From a virus: a stretch of DNA of 21,734 bases. The stretch lies in the IMG/VR virus record IMGVR_UViG_3300006928_000112, positions 1-21,734 of that record. One strand, written 5' to 3'. A model generated the notes under the pieces. The model made no database searches. It worked only from the letters and a program-made list of their open reading frames with translations, and had not been told where the DNA came from. The position numbers and the translations under genes are program-made. The stretch's first letter is position 1, and every line of letters begins with the position of its first letter. Of this stretch, positions 1 to 5,979 are shown piece after piece.

Positions 1-1697
1 CTCTCTTTTGCGTCTTTGATATCTCTGGCCAACTTCTCAAACACACCTCTATCCCCTTCACTCATCTTATCTTTTAACTTATCCATCATGGCCTTGATGT
101 CTGTATCAGCAGTTACCTCTTCCATCTGAATACCAAATGCTCTTGCTTTGGCGTTCATACGTTTCTCAGCAATTGCTGCTTCCTGTGCCTTTTGTTGTGC
201 ATTCTCCTTTTTGAGTTCAGCAAGTGCTTCCTCATAGGATGTGCCAGGCAACAGTGACTTGCCGTATGCCTTCAGAGTGATCATGATGTCAGTAAAGACA
301 TTGGATAGCATTCTGCCCAGTCCACTAAAAGCATTTTTGATGTCTGCTACTAGTGCTGAGGGGTCAACAAAGTATTCACTAATGCGTAGGGCACCGTCCA
401 TCATCTTGTTGACAAACTTTTTGATTGTGCCAAAAACCAACTCAACGACTCCGTCAAACTCAAGAGGTTTGCCTGTCTTTGGATCTGAGAATAATCCTCC
501 AGTAAAATTGTTGAGAGCACCTAGTATTGATTTGCCGAACTTACCCATGTTGGCGAAAAACTGAGACAACTTGCCTGGTTTACCATCTGTGCCAAATGCA
601 CTATCAAAAACATCCTTGAATAGTTTACCAACCTCAGTTCCAATCTTGATGAAGCCATTGACCAGTGGGGTGATGTACTTAGAAATGGTTGCGGTTATTT
701 GACCTACGTCAACTCCACTCTCCTTCATCTTTGCGCCAAGGTCAACTCCAAACAATGACTTGATCCCATCATTAATGAAACCCCATAACTTGTCCAGCAT
801 GTCCTTTACGCCACCCTCTGTGACCTTTGTTGCTTCTCCACCACCTGTGAATATACTACTAAGGAACTTACTGATGTCATCCCAGAACACTGTCATGAGA
901 CCTGTTGCTAGTCCTAAGATCCCTAACTTGCCGATGTTCTTAACAAGGAACTTTCCTATGCCACCAAACAAACCTTTGAACAGGCCAGTGGCCATCCCCA
1001 TTGATTTGTTCATCATGTTGCCTAAGAAACCTTTTGCTTTATCTTTTGCCTTGCCCAAGTCCTCACTAAGACCACTCTCACCACCTGCTTTTCTTGCTGC
1101 TGCCTTTGCTTCCATTCGTTCACGTGCATCTTTATTGCCAAAGTAAGCAAGTAGTTTGTCTGAGTGACCCTTAGCACGATCACCAAGTGCCTGCGTCGCA
1201 GATCTGAACCCTGTTAATGTGCCACCGACAATCATCTCAGGCATGCGAGATAAACTCTCTTTCATATGTTGGCGGTTGTCCTTGAGGGTTGTGTTCAGGC
1301 TATCTATACCCATGACCAACTTTTTGTTGAGTGAATGGGCAGTCTGATGCATCATTGATTTTGCTGCGCCATCTTGTGACATAAATTTGCCGAAGTTGGA
1401 GCCAAAATTAGTAAACCCTTGACCCATCAGTTTGAGATTCGTGATAGTCTTAAGACCAGACTCATACTGTTTCTGTGTTGCCTCACTTTGAGTCTTTAGC
1501 CACTTAGAGTTTTTAGCTAAGTTGAGGTCGCTCCTCTCCATAATGGAAATACGTTTCGCATCATGTTTCTTAGTGCGGTCTCTCCACTTCTCATCGCCAC
1601 GTTGGGTACCATCCCACTTCTTGTGGCCAGTCTTAATCTGTTTGATGACCTCTTTATAAAATGCTTTAGTTTCTTGACTTTCCTCTTTTTCAGCCAT
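1..1697 (-). CDS. Probable tail tape measure protein (gp29 position), 3' end outside window
   Basis: The complementary strand is open for 565 codons from the ATG at 1697-1695 to the window edge, so the C-terminus is missing. AGGA precedes the start (GTAGGAACAT then ATG). The N-terminus (residues 1-60) is highly charged and Lys-rich. Residues about 220-285 are Gly/Phe/Leu-rich and hydrophobic (for example GLFKGLFGGIGKFLVKN). Around residues 480-520 is an Ala/Glu/Lys/Gln-rich probable coiled coil. Length (at least 565 aa), mixed helical and hydrophobic segments, and position just downstream of gp26 match the T4 order 26-51-27-28-29, where 29 is the tape measure, and the general rule that the tape measure follows the tail-assembly chaperone. 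I recognise no specific sequence motif, so the function rests on composition and context. It could instead be another large hub or tail protein. Confidence 0.6.
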   Translation of the reverse strand, partial: MAEKEESQETKAFYKEVIKQIKTGHKKWDGTQRGDEKWRDRTKKHDAKRISIMERSDLNLAKNSKWLKTQSEATQKQYESGLKTITNLKLMGQGFTNFGSNFGKFMSQDGAAKSMMHQTAHSLNKKLVMGIDSLNTTLKDNRQHMKESLSRMPEMIVGGTLTGFRSATQALGDRAKGHSDKLLAYFGNKDARERMEAKAAARKAGGESGLSEDLGKAKDKAKGFLGNMMNKSMGMATGLFKGLFGGIGKFLVKNIGKLGILGLATGLMTVFWDDISKFLSSIFTGGGEATKVTEGGVKDMLDKLWGFINDGIKSLFGVDLGAKMKESGVDVGQITATISKYITPLVNGFIKIGTEVGKLFKDVFDSAFGTDGKPGKLSQFFANMGKFGKSILGALNNFTGGLFSDPKTGKPLEFDGVVELVFGTIKKFVNKMMDGALRISEYFVDPSALVADIKNAFSGLGRMLSNVFTDIMITLKAYGKSLLPGTSYEEALAELKKENAQQKAQEAAIAEKRMNAKARAFGIQMEEVTADTDIKAMMDKLKDKMSEGDRGVFEKLARDIKDAKE

Positions 1698-1703
1698 ATG
1701 TTC

Positions 1704-1898
1704 CTACGCTAGCAAATTGTTGTCGTTATTATGGGCATTCTTTTCTTCTTCCATATTATTCAGAACTTGAATAATGTAGATTTTTCGTTCCCAGGGTACC
1801 ATTTCATTTATATCTGATAAGGCATATCCATGATATTTGTGCAGGGCAAAGTTGGTCTTAAAATGATTAGCCAACGAATCATGAGATATGCATATTAG
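1704..1898 (-). CDS. C-terminal extension of gp26, probably made by -1 frameshift (tail-assembly-chaperone-like)
   Basis: This frame is open from the slippery site at the end of gp26 to TAG at 1706-1704, just before the tape measure start at 1697. It encodes 64 residues, including a conserved-looking EMVPWERKIYIIQVLNNMEE segment followed by an acidic/Asn-rich tail (KNAHNNDNNLLA). It has no ATG before the Met inside that segment (1802-1800). A TTG at 1874 has no ribosome binding site. Read through a -1 slip on T TTT TTC, it fuses in frame to gp26 to give a 303-aa product (239 + 64). Position and logic match gpG/gpGT of lambda-type tails, where the fused form brings tube subunits to the tape measure. 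T4 gene 51 lies at this place in the T4 order, but T4 gp51 is much larger and I cannot claim homology. Coding status is inferred from the sensible sequence and the close fit to the gap. Confidence 0.65.
   Translation of the reverse strand, partial: LICISHDSLANHFKTNFALHKYHGYALSDINEMVPWERKIYIIQVLNNMEEEKNAHNNDNNLLA
1851..1882 (-). promoter_or_regulatory. Possible H-type RNA pseudoknot downstream of the slippery site
   Basis: In minus-strand mRNA, AUGAUU (1882-1877) can pair with AAUCAU (1868-1863). The loop segment GUUGG (1875-1871) can pair with CCAAC (1855-1851). The connecting loops are 1, 2 and 7 nt. The structure begins 15 nt after the heptamer, longer than the usual 5-9 nt spacer, and stem 1 is AU-rich, so its role as a frameshift stimulator is tentative. 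Confidence 0.35.
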
Positions 1899-2614
1899 AA
1901 AAAACTTTGCAACCCACTGACTTCATAGTCAAATGGTTGACCGCACGTCACACACCTTTTTAAGTGTATTGTGTGCTTTAATGCTGGCATGCCAGTGAAG
2001 AACTCCTGCAACTTCATAAACTGGTCTGTCGACATTGAATCAATGAACTGTTCTTTTTCTTCTTTATCTGCATCACCAAAGGCATGGGTCTCACCATCCT
2101 TCGTGAATACAGTTTCAATGCAGTTTTCCAACAGTGCGAATGATGCTTCAGTTTCATTCATATCAGCATCGCCTAAGTTGGCGATCATTCTCATGGTTGG
2201 GTACCGCATGATCACACCGATATTTTTATCAAGCATGATCTTTTTGTCATGATCTTTATTGAATTGGACTTTGACTTCCTGCAGATTCAACTGCACTTCA
2301 GTCCTATCACATTCTTCTGAGTCAGGGTGAGGCAGAAGCAAATCAACTTTTGATCCAACTGACTCTGCCCTTAACTTTAGGAAAAGGAACTCAAGATCAA
2401 ATGATGGGAGGTTCTCAGCATCGAAGTCTGTCTCCCCCTGTACGCACCTTTCCAATATTTGTTTTACTGCATCAGTCACTTCATTGGGTGTCCCACTTGC
2501 TGACTGCAACAGTAACTTTTCTTCTGCGACCAAAAAAGGTCTCAGTCTGATCTTTTGATCATTTGATGGTTGTCTCACCTCAAATGTTTTTACCGCTAGC
2601 ATCGGTAAAGCCAT
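1895..2614 (-). CDS. gp26: gp26-like baseplate hub / tail-assembly protein (T4 gp26 family)
   Basis: This 239-aa protein has the look of the T4 gp26 family: an N-terminal region with KIRLRPFLVAEEKLLLQSA (about residues 21-39), a middle region of alternating strands with PSFDLEFLFLKLRAESVGS, and a C-terminus of the form CxxCG...GLQSFF (about 222-239). T4 gp26 is about 208 aa, so the length is similar. The start at 2614 follows AGGAG with 8-nt spacing. In T4, gp26 is needed for hub assembly and its exact structural role is poorly defined. The Cys pair near the end could be half of a metal-binding knuckle, but no second pair is evident. The gene lies directly before the tape measure and ends in a slippery heptamer, which suggests a tail-assembly chaperone role with a short (239 aa) and a long (303 aa) product. 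Confidence 0.8.
   Translation of the reverse strand: MALPMLAVKTFEVRQPSNDQKIRLRPFLVAEEKLLLQSASGTPNEVTDAVKQILERCVQGETDFDAENLPSFDLEFLFLKLRAESVGSKVDLLLPHPDSEECDRTEVQLNLQEVKVQFNKDHDKKIMLDKNIGVIMRYPTMRMIANLGDADMNETEASFALLENCIETVFTKDGETHAFGDADKEEKEQFIDSMSTDQFMKLQEFFTGMPALKHTIHLKRCVTCGQPFDYEVSGLQSFF
1898..1904 (-). promoter_or_regulatory. Putative -1 ribosomal frameshift slippery heptamer U UUU UUC
   Basis: On the minus strand the last gp26 codons read CAA AGT TTT TTC TAA. The heptamer T TTT TTC has the X XXY YYZ form in the gp26 zero frame, directly before the stop codon. A -1 slip lets both Phe tRNAs re-pair on UUU and continues with CTA ATA TGC, the frame of the 64-codon downstream extension. The stop codon immediately after the heptamer would favour pausing on the slippery codons. 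Confidence 0.65.
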
Positions 2615-2630
2615 AATATACTCCTAATTA

Positions 2631-2637
2631 TATTTAC
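2631..2637 (-). promoter_or_regulatory. Weak candidate late promoter core GTAAATA upstream of gp26
   Basis: GTAAATA lies on the minus strand 16 nt before the gp26 ATG and overlaps the TAA stop of the preceding gene. An AGGAG follows it, so a transcript starting a few bases downstream would still carry the ribosome binding site. It matches only the TAAATA core and could be chance in AT-rich sequence. Confidence 0.25.
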
Positions 2638-3383
2638 TGTCGATTTCTTGCTTCAGACTCTTGTTGTTTGAGTATTGCTAAATCAGACAGCATGTTACCT
2701 TCAAAATTGAAATTTGTCTTGAACTCTTTGTTGGCTTGTGCACCACGTTCAGTCCAGTTGTTAAGAATATCTTTCCATCTATGCACAGCAAAGGTTACGC
2801 CAAAGGTGCTGACATTAGAGTCACTTTGACTTACTGCAACTTCTGCGATAGACTTTGGGAATGCGTTCTCAAGTTTAATTCCAACGACCTTACGTATTGG
2901 ATTTGGCGTGGTGCCTCCAATCGATGAGTCAGTTGCATTAAGACCATTCCCAGCATTCATCAAACTTAGATAGACATCGCAACTATAATCATCAACATAT
3001 GATACATATGAAGTTGTTGGGTTGACAATAATATCCATCCAGTTGTTGAAAAATGCCCAAGTGTTTCTTCCTTGTTTGTTATGCTCAACCAGGAATGTGC
3101 ACGTGACATCAGAATACTGCACATTATATGCCATTGGTTTAGGTACTGATTGAGTAAACCTCTCCTTTGTAATAAGTGATTTGCCAGGAATACTTGCTGA
3201 CTGGCATGCGACTGCTACGCCTGGAGAAGACTTATCAGCAATATCTGCCAACCTGACTGCTGATCCATTATGCACCTTTGCAAAGTCGATGTAGCAGGCA
3301 AACAGATTACTATACGCAAATCCATCTTTAAAATAACCTACAAATGAATCAATGTTATGTGCAGGTGTTATTGCTCTTGCCAT
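2634..3383 (-). CDS. Tail-tube-fold protein, probable baseplate tail-tube initiator (gp54-like) or tube-like protein
   Basis: The 249-aa protein has a pattern typical of the T4 tube superfamily (gp19, gp48, gp54): PGKSLITKERFTQSVPKPM around residues 66-84, then YSDVTCTFLVEHN and WAFFNNWMDIIVNPTTSYV (about 128-146), and a C-terminal strand-rich part with FGVTFAVHRWKDIL. Its ATG shares one base with the stop of the gene before it (TAATG), indicating translational coupling. T4 gp54 (about 320 aa) starts tube polymerisation on gp48; the tube subunit gp19 is about 163 aa. The length lies between them. Neighbouring baseplate genes favour a gp54-like role, but a tube subunit or paralogue cannot be excluded. 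The fold assignment is by eye. Confidence 0.5.
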   Translation of the reverse strand: MARAITPAHNIDSFVGYFKDGFAYSNLFACYIDFAKVHNGSAVRLADIADKSSPGVAVACQSASIPGKSLITKERFTQSVPKPMAYNVQYSDVTCTFLVEHNKQGRNTWAFFNNWMDIIVNPTTSYVSYVDDYSCDVYLSLMNAGNGLNATDSSIGGTTPNPIRKVVGIKLENAFPKSIAEVAVSQSDSNVSTFGVTFAVHRWKDILNNWTERGAQANKEFKTNFNFEGNMLSDLAILKQQESEARNRQ

Positions 3384-4057
3384 TATTTATCCTTAAGCAT
3401 GTCCTTGGAATCCTTATATACTTGTGCTGCAGATCCTTTCTGCCATCTTGCTACAGGGAGGTAAACTGCCACATCCCATTCATCTGCAGGTACCTGAACT
3501 GCGTAACCTACGTTACTAACCAAGTATTTTTTCACTGCTGGTTTCACTTGAGGTATTTTCCTAAGTTGATTCCAGTTCAATCGCAAAAAGGTATTTGAGT
3601 CCAACTCTGGTGAACTCTTATATTTAAATATTGCATCCATCAATGCTGCCCTGTGATATGGGGGCAGGTAGTGTAGATTTAATCCCATCAAGTGTGGTGG
3701 CTTGTAGTCAAAGAAAATAGTTACAGGGTACCTATCCCAATATGGAAGTGTTGCCTTATGCTTGGCATCATATTCATAAAAGAACATCTTACCATACACT
3801 GTCTTCTTGTCGGTAAACTGGACTTTGGAGTATCCACCTTTCTTGAATAAATCATTTGGTTTCATACCTGACATCCCACCAATGGCGGATGCCCTTGCTC
3901 CCCTAAATGTCTGCCTGGATAACTTACGACCCTGCTGAAATTTGGAGCGAAACCAGTCTTTTGCTTTTACTGATAGGTTCTTTGCCTTGCCCGTCCTTAG
4001 AGCATCTTTGAACTTATCCAGTATCGATTCATGTATGTCTTGTCTTTTTGTGGCCAT
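3383..4057 (-). CDS. Probable gp2-like DNA end protector / head completion protein
   Basis: The 224-aa protein has a basic N-terminus (residues 1-55, many Lys/Arg). A characteristic block follows: GKMFFYEYDAKHKATLPYWD, then YPVTIFFDY and GLNLHYLPPYHRAALMDAI (roughly 90-145). A C-terminal block ADEWDVAVYLPVARW sits around 192-206. I associate this pattern with the protein annotated as DNA end protector gp2 in T4-like marine phages. The basic N-terminus fits DNA binding, and in T4 genes 2 and 4 are also adjacent. gp2 binds packaged DNA ends and protects them from host RecBCD exonuclease after injection. The ATG directly follows the gp4 stop (TAAATG), and the stop overlaps the next start. The name rests on remembered family resemblance plus context; it could be another hub or neck protein. 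Confidence 0.5.
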   Translation of the reverse strand: MATKRQDIHESILDKFKDALRTGKAKNLSVKAKDWFRSKFQQGRKLSRQTFRGARASAIGGMSGMKPNDLFKKGGYSKVQFTDKKTVYGKMFFYEYDAKHKATLPYWDRYPVTIFFDYKPPHLMGLNLHYLPPYHRAALMDAIFKYKSSPELDSNTFLRLNWNQLRKIPQVKPAVKKYLVSNVGYAVQVPADEWDVAVYLPVARWQKGSAAQVYKDSKDMLKDK

Positions 4058-4498
4058 TTAGTATTTTAAGTTAAGTCCAAGGTTTTTGATTAGATCTTTT
4101 TCTGTCCAGACCATCCAAACTAGTCCATGCCTGTCGCAGAAGTCTTTTGCTGCAATCCACTTGTTCTGGTTTATCTTATATCTTATCTGTTCTTTGATAA
4201 ACCTACGTTTGGATTTGCCTTCCTTTGGTGGTCTGGTCTGTGCCAAAGGTTTAATTTCAACGAGGTATTTCTTTCCATTGGCATGTTCAAAGTATACGTC
4301 AGGAAAATAACGATGTTTTTGCCCTTTATGATCTAGGTAGGGTATAATTATTTCCTCGCTCGCCCATGAGACTATTTTGTTGCTTTGTTCAAAGAACTTG
4401 AACACCTCATATTCCCATGATGATCTATATGTAACTTTACTGGGGTCCCCGAGATACTTGTCAGGCACCTTCACCTTATATTTTCCACGGTATGCCAC
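4058..4498 (-). CDS. gp4: gp4-like head completion nuclease
   Basis: The 146-aa protein strongly resembles T4 gp4 (about 150 aa). It starts YRGKYKVKVPDKYLGDPSKV, continues YRSSWEYEVFKFFEQ, and then has a TnsA/PD-(D/E)XK-like core: WASEEIIIPY, HRYFPDVYFEH and KKYLVEIKPLAQTRPP. The Glu near residue 45, Asp in FPD near 66 and Glu-x-Lys near 82-84 fit that nuclease motif. gp4 acts late in head completion, before tail joining. The start is GTG at 4498-4496; no Shine-Dalgarno is visible, and a CTAAATA late-promoter-like core ends 4 nt before it. Homologues begin at the equivalent of this residue, so I keep this start. It is the first gene of the leftward operon. Confidence 0.85.
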   Translation of the reverse strand: MAYRGKYKVKVPDKYLGDPSKVTYRSSWEYEVFKFFEQSNKIVSWASEEIIIPYLDHKGQKHRYFPDVYFEHANGKKYLVEIKPLAQTRPPKEGKSKRRFIKEQIRYKINQNKWIAAKDFCDRHGLVWMVWTEKDLIKNLGLNLKY

Positions 4499-4502
4499 GA
4501 TT

Positions 4503-4509
4503 TATTTAG
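4503..4509 (-). promoter_or_regulatory. Candidate T4-type late promoter core CTAAATA, leftward
   Basis: CTAAATA lies in the 51-bp divergent gap and faces the gp4 operon. It matches the TAAATA core of T4-family late promoters (T4 consensus TATAAATA). The last A is only 4 nt from the GTG start of gp4, so transcription starting at the usual distance would produce an essentially leaderless message. Confidence 0.45.
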
Positions 4510-4515
4510 GCTAAA

Positions 4516-4522
4516 CTAAATA
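4516..4522 (+). promoter_or_regulatory. Candidate T4-type late promoter core CTAAATA, rightward
   Basis: CTAAATA(TA) lies 27 nt before the gp48 ATG. An AAAGGAG Shine-Dalgarno at 4536-4542 is spaced 7 nt from the start. A transcript starting about 6 nt after the core would have a leader of about 20 nt containing the ribosome binding site, a normal late-gene layout. It opens the rightward baseplate operon. Confidence 0.55.
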
Positions 4523-4549
4523 TATTGATTAATCGAAAGGAGTTATTAC

Positions 4550-5425
4550 ATGGCAGGACAGGCTAGAACTGATACAGGATCAAACAATCGAGACATGACC
4601 TGGCCCAAGGGACTTGGCGATCAGAGGGAGGGTGAACCCAACTTCATATTATTTACAGCCAAAGAACGTGGGGTAGTGTCAGGCACTGGGACAGATGAAA
4701 TACTGGGAACAGTTGCTTTACCAATACCGATTGGTGCTCTTGCATCAACTTACAAAGCTAATTATGAGAACCAAGCACTTGGATTATTAGGTGGTTTGGC
4801 ATTTGATGCTGCTGAAAAGATGACTACGACCATGAGCAAACAGGGAGCAAACTTCTCAGATATGAGAGAATCACTGTCAGAGGATGTCAAGAAAAAGACT
4901 AATCAATCAGGTGATACTGGTGACCTTGGTACTGCGGCAATCGCATCATTGGGCGGAAACAGTGCCCTATCCAAGTTCAAAAACAATGTTATGGGGACAA
5001 TCAAAAACCCATTCCAGTTTGTGTCCTATGCTGGTCCTGAGTTCAGATCATTTAATATGAACTGGACTTTGATTCCATCAAGTTCAGATGAAGCAGCGAC
5101 GATACATAAAATAACAAAATTTTTCAAGAAGTGTGCAGTCCCATCTGTAGCAGGTTTTGGTGGTGCATCATTCTTTAAGATGCCACCATTTTTTGGCATT
5201 GAGATGAGGATATTTCGTTTTCAAGGTGGCCAAGTTGCTGCTGAGGATGGCATAGTCCATAGGTTTGCTAAGTCAGTTTTGACTACAGTTGACGTGGATT
5301 ATAATGGAGTTGGAGCACTTGTGCCAACCTTTTTCCATGATGGTTATCCGACTGCTACTAAGTTAACACTTGGATTCCAAGAAACTTCCTTGATCTCAAG
5401 GGAGATGGTTGAGGAAGGTTACTGA
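4550..5425 (+). CDS. gp48: gp48-like baseplate tail-tube cap protein
   Basis: The 291-aa protein follows a strong AAAGGAG ribosome binding site. The diagnostic part is the middle: NPFQFVSYAGPEFRSFNMNW (about residues 145-165), followed by LIPSSSDEAATIHKITKFFK, which resembles the gp48/gp54 block in which a tube-fold strand precedes a helix. The C-terminal third is strand-rich (FFGIEMRIFRFQ, LTLGFQETSLI). T4 gp48 (364 aa) sits on the baseplate hub and nucleates tube assembly through gp54. The N-terminal 140 residues are Gly/Ala-rich with short hydrophobic segments. The gene starts the rightward operon and its stop overlaps the gp53 start by one base. The family call is good; separation from gp54 is less certain. 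Confidence 0.7.
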   Translation: MAGQARTDTGSNNRDMTWPKGLGDQREGEPNFILFTAKERGVVSGTGTDEILGTVALPIPIGALASTYKANYENQALGLLGGLAFDAAEKMTTTMSKQGANFSDMRESLSEDVKKKTNQSGDTGDLGTAAIASLGGNSALSKFKNNVMGTIKNPFQFVSYAGPEFRSFNMNWTLIPSSSDEAATIHKITKFFKKCAVPSVAGFGGASFFKMPPFFGIEMRIFRFQGGQVAAEDGIVHRFAKSVLTTVDVDYNGVGALVPTFFHDGYPTATKLTLGFQETSLISREMVEEGY

Positions 5426-5979
5426 TGGCAAAAGCACATGAACCAGTTCCTTCTTCTCAATACTTTGCGCAGTTTCCAAAGGTTCAGTTTGATATTAATA
5501 AGACTCAGAAGTATAAATCAGTACCTGACCTAACTGTCACAGCAAAGTTTAGAAAAGAAGCACTTGATACAGTTAAGCAATACCAACCTTACTACATACC
5601 AGATGGTGAGCGACCTGACATAACCTCATTTAAGTTATATGGAGATGTCAGGTATGTTTGGGTGATAATGTTTGTCAACAATATACAAAATATCTATTCT
5701 GATTGGCCCAGGTCAAGCAATCGACTTGATGAGAGGATGACTAGAATATACGGAAGTCCTGCCACTGCCCAAGCAACCATCCATCACTATGAGGATGATA
5801 GAGGCAATGAGATAGACCGAGCAAAGTATATTCAGGATACAGATCAGAATCGGATCATTACTGCCTTTGACTTTGAGGTTGATGAGAATGAACAAAAACG
5901 AGAGATAATTTTACCACAGGCAGCATATCTACCAACACTGTTGTCAGACCTTTCACAAATATTTCAACCTACTTCATAA
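5425..5979 (+). CDS. gp53: gp53-like baseplate wedge protein
   Basis: The 184-aa protein matches the T4 gp53 pattern (T4 gp53 is 196 aa). It has an N-terminal YFAQFPKVQFDINKTQKYKS followed by VTAKFRKEAL (about 12-50), the YYIPDGERPDITSFKLYGDV region, then the LysM-like VRYVWVIMFVNNIQNIYSDW (about 75-95). gp53 joins baseplate wedges around the hub and completes the dome. TGATG overlaps the gp48 stop, and GAGGAAGG upstream serves as ribosome binding site. In T4, gene 53 lies between 4 and 5; here it lies close to both, with 4 on the opposite strand. Confidence 0.85.
   Translation: MAKAHEPVPSSQYFAQFPKVQFDINKTQKYKSVPDLTVTAKFRKEALDTVKQYQPYYIPDGERPDITSFKLYGDVRYVWVIMFVNNIQNIYSDWPRSSNRLDERMTRIYGSPATAQATIHHYEDDRGNEIDRAKYIQDTDQNRIITAFDFEVDENEQKREIILPQAAYLPTLLSDLSQIFQPTS

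Noticed and set aside
241-1146. Plus-strand open frames of 107 and 128 codons at the left edge
   Set aside because: They lie antisense to an uninterrupted 565-codon minus-strand frame, have unlikely composition (Pro/Leu/Ser-rich) and no ribosome binding sites.
1829-1882. Short ATG-initiated frame just after gp26 (ATGATTCGTTGG..., about 17 codons)
   Set aside because: It stops quickly, has no ribosome binding site, and lies in a different frame from the open 64-codon extension.
1886-1895. Palindrome ATATGCATAT right after the gp26 stop
   Set aside because: It has no loop, so it cannot form a hairpin in RNA; it is probably chance in AT-rich sequence.
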